A stretch of DNA of 64,000 nt, taken from positions 13,192,564 through 13,256,563 of the forward strand of contig JALGQZ010000009.1 in the NCBI GenBank assembly GCA_023105745.1, in the 5' to 3' direction. This stretch comes from Austropuccinia psidii. Its lineage: Eukaryota; Basidiomycota; Pucciniomycetes; Pucciniales; Sphaerophragmiaceae. The position numbers were made by a program, and so were the translations under genes. Below, one piece after another: positions 56,607 through 64,000 of this stretch (positions within the stretch are counted from its first letter, which is position 1; every line of letters starts with the position of its first letter). The notes beneath the pieces are model-generated. The model searched no databases. It was given only the letters and a program-made list of their open reading frames with translations, and was not told the DNA's origin.

Positions 56607-58940
56607 TTGTCATTAAGGTTCCTTTTTTGTCCCAAAAAATTCAATTACACTGATTCATTCATTTTAATTTTGAAAAATTTCAATATGATTTCAATATTCT
56701 GTCTTGGTTTTTTTATTAGCCAAATAGAAAAAAGTTTGAGATTTGATAAATCCATTCTAACCTCTCTGAGCTCTGTAATATTTAGAAAAGGGTTGAATTC
56801 TATTCATATAATAGTAGAATTTGACTTGAGTAATATTGGAGCTTTTAATTCTTTTCAGAGTTTTCATCTGGGTCTACTGCTTGATGTTTTTGGAGGAATG
56901 TCTGAAGGCTTGAATCCTGAATCATATCAAAAGTACAAGAATAATAATAAAGCTCTGTTTATAAATTCTCTCATAAATTTCAAAAATAATGATAAAAATA
57001 TTCTTTTACATGGTTGTGTTTCTGTGGATAAAGGGAATATTTCTCAAACAATTAAGGCTTTCAAGAATGCAAACATAGTTCTTAGACCTATAGCAAACTA
57101 TAGCTCACATATATTTCTTGGTATTCCAAAATATTTTGATCTTTATCAAGCTTCCAACCACACCAGCTCATCTAGTTGTATGACTTCAATAGCTAACTGT
57201 CAGACCAAGCTTTCATTGCACCAAATTCAGGGTATTTCCTTTCTCTTAAATATTGAAAATAATATGGGCAACATTTGTGCAAGCCTATGGCACCATTCTG
57301 ATAGTTCATGGATTAAAAAAGTGTTTTCTAATGCTGTTTAAAATGGGCTGATACCACAAGATGTTGTTTGAAACAGTAGGGGTGGAATATTGGCTGATTA
57401 TATGGGACTTGGAAAGTACTTAAAAACTTTATTCTTGATTCCAAAAACTCAAAAAGAAGCATTAAAATACTCACAAATATCTCAAAACCATGTTCCAGCT
57501 ACTTTGATAATTGTACCACTTTCTACTTTGCATAACTGGGAGAATAAAATAAAACTCCATTTCCATGATGGTAGTTTACCATATTCAATATTCTATGGAT
57601 CCAATCATAATTTCATTTAATTGAAAATTTTGAAGCAGAATGCAGTGATTATCACCACATATGATGATATTGCTTCTTATAATGTTGATGATTTCTGTGG
57701 AATGAGAATGAATGCTCTTTTAATTAACTGGTTCAGAATAGTGTTTGATGAAGCACAGTAAGCTTCTCCTTTGAATTGTGAAATATATGAGTGCTAAAAT
57801 TTCTGCATCAATTAGCTACATAAAAGAACAATCTACTCATATAGAAACCACAATATTGACTTTGAAATCTGAAAGAAAGTTATGCCTTACTGTAACACCA
57901 TTAAAAAACAATCTTTGGGATCTCTATAGTCTGTTGAAGCTCTTACAAGTAGAACCATGGAGTCTCAAGCCTTTGTGGGAAAAATTCATAATCAAACAAA
58001 TATCATTTGGGAATCAAGCAGCAATTCAATCATTACAGCTTATATTCCAAACCCTCACTTTGAGAAGATTGAAAGCCAACATCTTGGATCTTCCTAAGAA
58101 AGCTCAACATGGAGTTGGAATTGAAATGTATGAGCCATGGAAAACTCATTATTTCAAAAAGCATGAAGAGTTTACCACATTATTTGGAAAAAAGAGTTCC
58201 AAAGAAGTTCAATGGGATTCATCAGAATTTTTTTCCAGATTATCAGAATTGAGGCAGCTTTGCAATCATCCAGCACTAATAGAAAGAGAAGAAGGGGAAA
58301 GGAAATATTCCTGGAAAGAAGGAGCCAAAGTGGTACATCTGGTTAACCATCTCAAGGAAGTTTTTCAACAGAGGTAAGGATTAAGATATCCTAAAGCAGT
58401 TATTTTTTCAGAATACAAAAGGTTTCTTGATATGTGAGTTGAAATCCTTCTACTACCTAGCATTCTAATGATTTGTTTGACCCAATATGGTCAATAGTAT
58501 TGAAATTTCACTGGATGAAAGTTGAATCTCCAATTTGATGACACATGGAATGCTAAAAATAATCAACAGATACAAATCCTTGAATAATTCAGAAACAATC
58601 CAAATTCTCAGGTTCTTCTGAGAAAAAAAGGTACAGGGGGTGTTGGGATTGATCTGAGATGTGCCCAAAATGTTCAAAAAATGGTAAGACATCCTTTAAT
58701 TACACTTTGAGCTCAATCTGATATTTTTACCCACACTTAAATTAGGAACCAGGTTGGAACCCTTCTAATGATGATCAAGCAGTTGATAGCCCTTATTGAC
58801 TAGGGAAAAAAAATGAAGTTCATGTATTTCATTATATAACTGTTTGTAGTATTGAGGTAAATATACAGCAAGTTCAAATGAAGAAACCACAGCTGCAGAT
58901 GTAAGATAGTTTATATTCAGCCAATATATGTCATTTTTGG
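56607..58940 (+). pseudogene. SNF2-family helicase relic (Rad5/HLTF-like)
   Basis: Blocks in order: a poorly conserved N-terminal part with LSLHQIQGISFLLNIE (~57210-57255), and motif I RGGILADYMGLGKYLKTL (~57380-57430), where families have ADDMGLGKT; the Thr is lost. Motif Ia follows as TLIIVPLSTLHNWENKIK (~57500-57555), a DEAH-like FDEAQ (~57748), motif III LCLTVTPLKNNLWDLYSLLK (~57880-57940), and FFSRLSELRQLCNHPALIER (~58230-58290). Helicase-C is KAVIFSEYKRFLD, GTGGVGIDLRCAQNVQKM (~58635-58690) and EPGWNPSNDDQAVD (~58749-58790). SNF2 ATPases move DNA and nucleosomes; Rad5/HLTF members act at stalled forks. Stops, a frame change near 57630-57780 and a mutated motif I show that it is dead. 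Rusts carry many such copies; whether it rode in a transposon is unknown. Confidence 0.75.
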
Positions 58941-59055
58941 TAGTTAAAAAATTTGAATTTCATGGCAGGTTGAGCATTGGACATTTAGGTAGTGTGGATT
59001 GTGAATTGGAAAAATTAATAGTAGAAGCAATAAAAAAATCATGAACTGTCTTAAT

Positions 59056-62000
59056 TTAGGGTGCAGATAATTGAAGTAAATGATGAATATCTATACATGG
59101 CTTTGGTTGTAACATTAGTTTCTCATCATAATTAAGCCTGGAAGTAAAATAAGCGGAATAAAGATTTTCTGGAATTCCAATTGGAACTTTTTCTCTCTTC
59201 TCAAAAATATTACTTTGATCTCTTCTTCTTTCCAAGAAATTTGGAGTTCTATTAAATTTAATTCTTTGTACTTGCTTTTGAGTGAATAATGCATCCAACT
59301 GACTTGCTAACTTTGAAAATAATTCTCACCTCCAAGGGGACTTGAGTTTTATTAATGATCCATTTTCATCTTCAGTATCAGAGCAACATCTTGGATCATC
59401 AAATAGGCAGTCTTCATCTTTATTAATTTTCATTGATATTAATTTCTCTGAGCCATTTGATGATAGCTGAAGACAAAATATCATTATTTGGTTTGATAAA
59501 AATTCACAAAGAAAAAAGACATACTCTTTTATGCCACCTTGATTTATGCTTCTGACTAGCATTTTTGAAAAGGGCTTTTGGGGCCAGTTTATCATGCTTA
59601 AGATCTTGTTGTTTACCTCTGAACCAGCTCATTGATATTAAAGACTTATTGGATTGTGTATTGTCCTTTGGATTTATCAAAAATATTTTCAATGCTTCTT
59701 GTTGGTGTAAATAACTCCAATGCTTGAAAACAAATTTTGAAAATATTTGATTACATTTTGACTCCAAACATTGGTTACAAGCAAAGGTTGTAATTGGAAA
59801 TACTTATTTGAAGAGGTCCTGCAAGGAAATAGTCTTGTACATTGGTGAAATTAATATTCTTGAGTTTATAGAAGGTCTATCTTTTTCTGAGTTGTGATTA
59901 TAGGAATTGATAATTGGATTATCAGTGCAATAAAAGGGTAAATTATAAACAATTTTCAGACTTTCTCCTGATGGAAGAGATTTCCAGCTATTTATACCAG
60001 ATAGAGATTGGAAAGAGTCAATTCCCATGATTAACCAGCATAATTGATGTATAGACCTTGATATTGCACTTGTGGGTAATGGTATGATAGAATGTGATAT
60101 CTTGTTTATTGCTCTATTTGATTGAGGGATGGAGGTCTCCAAAAAGTAATGTGAAGCTTTAGGCATAGTAAAGCAGGTTAATTAAAGTCAAATTTTTGGG
60201 GGAGAGGGGGAAGAATCAAAAGCAAGGCTCCTATTTATCATGAAGAAGAGGTTTTTGGAGTCCTGTGTAACTTCCTAAATCTTTAATATGGCTGAGAAAT
60301 TTATCTCCGGGAAAAGGTTTTCATTTGAAAAAGGAGTCAATGAGGTCTCAGGTGAAGGGAAGTAGTCTGAGCTAGCTCAAACATGATACAAATAAAAATC
60401 AGGGTGTGTTAAAGGAATAAAATGGAATTCCAAATAAGCTTTTCACATTGGTAAGGTGTTTATGTTGGCTTTATGAGGAAGACCTAGTACAATTTGTCAA
60501 TCTATGCTATTATTTTCAAGCCATGCTTCCCTGAAGTCTAGTACCAAACACTTAGCTACCTACAATTTTTTTGGTGCAGTGAGAACAAATTCATGTGTTT
60601 TGGAGAAGAATGAATTGTTGAAAATGTCCAATATATAGGATTTTTTTCTTTTCCAAATAGGCTCATGAGGCCTTTTCTCAGCAATAACACTTTCAGTAAT
60701 CTCAATCATCTGAAATGCTCCTTTAACTGAGCGTTTTCTACAGTCTCTTGAGCAAACCATTAAGCCTCTTACACCAGAAGCAAGAAATGAAGCCAGGATA
60801 TGATAGCAAGGTTTAGCTAGTCCAAGTTTTGATTTTAGTTCTGATAAGGTTTTCAAGTGATCTTTTGACTTTTGGTGAGTGAGCACAAATCCATCAGGAA
60901 TATTGACTGGAAGAACTTTTGAATGTGCCAATATCAGGTTATATGGAGTCATAAGATGTATAATGGAATCGTTGAAGGATAGTAAGATATTTGATCCATT
61001 ATTCAGCTGCTGGAATTCATTATTTTGATCATTTTTATTTTCATGTTGAGCTGGATAGGATGGTCTTGTGCTGAGGCAAGACACTAGAAATTCCAGGCTG
61101 AGTCATTGAACTAACAGGGAATAATCTTCTGTTAAATTGGTGATTTGAAACTTTTCAGATTGTATGAGATCTTGTGCAGCAACTGATATTGACTCCAGTA
61201 TTAGATTGGCCAAAAACGTTTTTCCTGTGCAAAGTAGGGACAAAGAGGGCTTGGGCCAATTGGAAGAGGAGTTGGTGTGATTTGGGAATTTGTTTCATTG
61301 AAATGTTAGGATCAGAAGTGAATAGTGGGACATTCTGGGAATAAGGATTATTGAAAGGATCAGTTTTCTTTGGTGAAAATTATCTAACCCTGAAAATGAC
61401 AAATTAAGATCACTGTGCTGGATCAGATTTGAATCAATTGGCTTTGGTACTTACCAGATTTATTAAAATCTACTAGCCATTTGCTTATGCTAAGGGATCC
61501 CAGCACTTTGGAAGTGTATTCCATAGGGTATCTTTTTAGGAAATGGATTTTTGGGGATTTCTTGAGCTTTTTCTCTGAGTAGAGCTTCAACATTTACATG
61601 ACATTTTTTCATGAGGATACACAAAGTGGCTGATAATGGCTGATTTTTTCTTCAAAGTAATCTGAATGAATGGGATTGAATAATCCAGAATGAGGGATAT
61701 TTTCCTTTTTAAATGGTGAAAATTCTTCATTACTTGTTTGGATTACTTTTGAGCTTGATTGCATATCATATGCAGTAATAAAATGAGAATTACATTTTTA
61801 TTTTGATTTTTTGATAAAGTTGGGTTGGAGGTGGTTTTCCTCTACTATTGATTTACCTTTTGTTCTTGTTGTGAAAAATGGTAAAATTGATGTATTTGAA
61901 TTATCATTGGGAGAAAGGTTATTGAATTCAGGGCTGGAACTAGTAGCTGGTGGATTTCTTGTATTTAGGTCTTTGGATGTGTCAAAATCATTTTCAGGTC

Positions 62001-62560
62001 GGAAAAGTTCTGATTCCAAAATTTTGCAATCTTACTTGTGTTGTGGGAAAGCCTTTTCAATATCATAATTTGTTTGTGATTTATAAGAAAAACGTATTCA
62101 AAAAATACATCTAAATTGTTGAATGAAGACAAAATGAAATATTGAGAGATATTTCTTTATTATTTTCATTTCTACTTTGATAAATTTTGGCTTTTTTATT
62201 AATTGTATTAGAAGAGGATATGAAATACCTCTTGATTGATGCTTGGGAGGTTTCAGAAATCACAATCTTGGCTTCAGGGGGTAAGGATCCACCTAGTTGT
62301 ACACCTAAATGAGGATTTTAATTTCAATTAAAAATGGGGCCATGTGTAAAAGACCAAGGAAAACATACAATGCAGGTCATATTCAAGAATTTGGGAGACC
62401 TCCTGAATTTCTTTCCTTGCATATTAAGGAAAGTGACTATCAGAGGTAGCAAGCTTGAGAGAAGGAAGAAAATTTGCGATTTTGGATATGAACTCTGATT
62501 TTTTAACTTGCTTGGGCTCAATTCCAAATAATGGATCCATTTTGCAAGGGGAATGATCTA
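59056..62560 (-). pseudogene. Unassigned decayed multi-exon coding block, - strand
   Basis: Several - strand readings have protein-like composition but are joined only through stops and frame changes. They are MDPLFGIEPKQVKKSEFISK (~62560-62480), a Ser/Asn-rich piece (61798-62019), PMEYTSKVLGSLSISKWLVD (~61450-61530), and a 174-codon piece at 60560-61084 (GLAKPCYHILASFLASGVRG, then a Cys/Arg patch CSRDCRKR). Pieces at 59804-60166, 59504-59767 (with CNQC...KCNQ) and 59056-59298 follow. It converges on the SNF2 relic. I do not recognise the family. It could be one long transposon-borne gene with introns, or several relics. Confidence 0.35.
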
Positions 62561-63043
62561 ATATTTACTGAGGAGTAAATTGATCAAGGTGATGATATTG
62601 TGTGAGATTTGTCAGGATGGTATAAATGGAGGAGAAAGGAAAGACCAGAGCAGAAAGAAGCAAGAGGTTTATATATTAAATAAGCTTGGGACAGTTCAGT
62701 TCTCAAACACACTACAATAATCCCAAAATTATGACCAGAAGTCATATTTATTGAACGGATTTTGTGAATTAGTTATGAATTCTCTCAATGGGTGAATTTT
62801 GAAGATAATTTATTTCTAATTCTGTTTCTGTATACATCCATTACAAAACTCTAACCTCAGATACAAAAAAAGGCCAAGAGATAAACATTATTCAGTATTC
62901 ATACCATTATCACTACTTGAACCAGTTTTAATTCCAATTAGAGAAGATCTGCATGGCCTCTGGATGATGTGAGGTCCCCTTTTTGTCTTGGCCTCAATTT
63001 CTGATAAAATATTTTGGAGTCAGATTGGTTCTTTAACCATTAA

Positions 63044-63842
63044 TTAGTTTCTTTCAACTTCTGGAATTGTATTTAGGTATATTTTGGAATAAAAATCTAA
63101 AGGTAGGCAATGTGGGGCATTGGTTAAATCAGAATTATAGTTTAATATATCTCCATCTCTTTGAAGCATACAGTGAACTCTATTCTTTTCAAGCTGGGTT
63201 TTTGCACCAAGGGTCATTGCTAGATCCAATTGCCTTGTACACAAGGTCAAAGCTTCCCTATGCCATACTGCAACAAGTCTATTTGGTGCTTTTCCAAAGT
63301 CAGAATTATCCTCTACATCTGAAGTGGCTTTGATATCAGTATATATTGCAGAGAAATTGTTGTTTTGAGGGAATAATTGATGTGCTTTTGTGAAATGGGC
63401 ACATGTCACCTAAATATAAAATTAATATTAGATTTTGATTTATATTTAAAAAAATGAGCATGTGCATTCTGCCTCCCTCTAGTGTTTTTGGATTTCTTAG
63501 CTTTTTAAAATTTAAGCTCCTCTGCAGCCTGGCCAAGGCTTGAGAGCTTTTTCATTTTTTACCCCTTCCATTAACCCAAAATTCAATTAATAGGTTTAGT
63601 TGATTGAGATTCTTTATATTCAAATTGGGTTGGGTCTGGCTCCAATTGGAAACATTTTTGGAGATGATATTGGCTATGGCTGCAATCCAAATGGAGTTAT
63701 TGAATGAGGTTCCCCATTGGAAGGTAGTCCTCTTGAAGCCTACTAGTTGGCATTCCTTCTCATAAGCACCCTTTTCAACTATTGAGAACTTGATCTTGCT
63801 ATTGAGATTATCATGGCTTGATTGAAATTTAGGTGTCTGCAA
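63044..63842 (-). pseudogene. Unassigned coding relic near the window edge
   Basis: Two - strand readings, 63552-63842 (ending FWVNGRGKK) and 63044-63409, may be exons of one gene that continues beyond the window. The second reads RLVAVWHREALTLCTRQLDL, then TLGAKTQLEKNRVHCMLQRD and APHCLPLDFYSKIYLNTIPE before its stop. Composition is protein-like and the 121-codon frame is unbroken. The pattern resembles other rust repeat-family C-termini, but I cannot name it. Confidence 0.35.
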
Positions 63843-64000
63843 TCATTGAGATATAGAGGTGATTTCTTGTTTCACAAGAATTTTGCGCTCACTTATTGGA
63901 TGATCTCTTAATCCATATTCAAATTTTTCCAAATTGGTCTTGATGTGTTTAGCATGTATGTTGACCCGATGAATATGAAATTCCTCTTCATCCTTAGTAG

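Noticed and set aside
1..64000. tRNA or rRNA genes, CRISPR arrays, bacterial operons
   Set aside because: None seen. Spliced genes and eukaryotic transposons rule out a prokaryotic reading.

Overview
The window looks like nuclear DNA of a basidiomycete, most likely a rust fungus (Pucciniales) with a large, transposon-filled genome. The grounds are short GT-AG introns (46-122 nt, donors GTNNGT), very AT-rich DNA in which one intact-looking host gene is scattered among layers of decayed mobile elements, and family signatures that I know from rusts: a Ty3/gypsy polymerase with FIDDGG in place of YVDD, rust PIF/Harbinger transposases with their Myb-like partner gene, a Helitron helicase, and a TET/JBP-like dioxygenase. 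The species is inference. No database search was possible.

Layout. 1-2651: end of a decayed Helitron on the + strand, with a Pif1-like helicase relic and a textbook 3' terminus (palindrome plus CTAG). 3200-6194 (- strand): the only convincing host gene, six exons coding 872 aa, with a C-terminal telobox-type Myb domain; probably a TRF/Taz1-like telomere-binding protein. 6936-9950: an old Harbinger relic, accessory gene (+) and transposase (-) facing each other. 12869-38550: a younger Harbinger with matching terminal inverted repeats. Its transposase is cut in the DDE domain by a ~20-kb Ty3/gypsy element (13785-33855, coding on the - strand, 2-kb LTRs, ATAC target duplication). The same Harbinger carries a TET/JBP-like dioxygenase relic (34630-35980) and its own Myb-like partner gene (37560-38110). 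40593-41925: about four copies of a ~310-bp tandem repeat. 42761-44637 and ~52005-53560: two older, diverged LTRs of the same gypsy lineage. 44.6-52.0 kb: nothing recognisable. 53.7-55.1 kb: fragments of a rust repeat-family protein. 56607-58940: a Rad5/HLTF-like SNF2 helicase relic. 59.0-64.0 kb (- strand): a block of decayed coding sequence that I cannot assign.

The gypsy element is unusual. Read on its own sense (-) strand it runs 5' LTR, primer-binding site, gag-protease, three small ORFs (two containing copies of one duplicated domain, with GGCAG/CTGCC hairpins between them), about 7.6 kb without obvious sense coding, RT-RNase H-integrase, polypurine tract, 3' LTR. The 7.6-kb spacer holds the best candidate for something undescribed: about 16 dispersed copies (19051-22935) of a ~27-nt motif made of two interleaved helices whose sequences change together between copies, as expected for a selected RNA pseudoknot. 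Beside it lies a CpG-rich, better-preserved stretch (22980-24620) with a TATA box and a small ORF on the opposite strand, inside an otherwise CpG-depleted element.

How things work together: the host gene is the only part likely to serve the cell. The rest is layered mobile DNA, ordered as Harbinger insertion, then gypsy insertion into its transposase gene, then point-mutation decay with loss of CpG. Positions of decayed genes are approximate.
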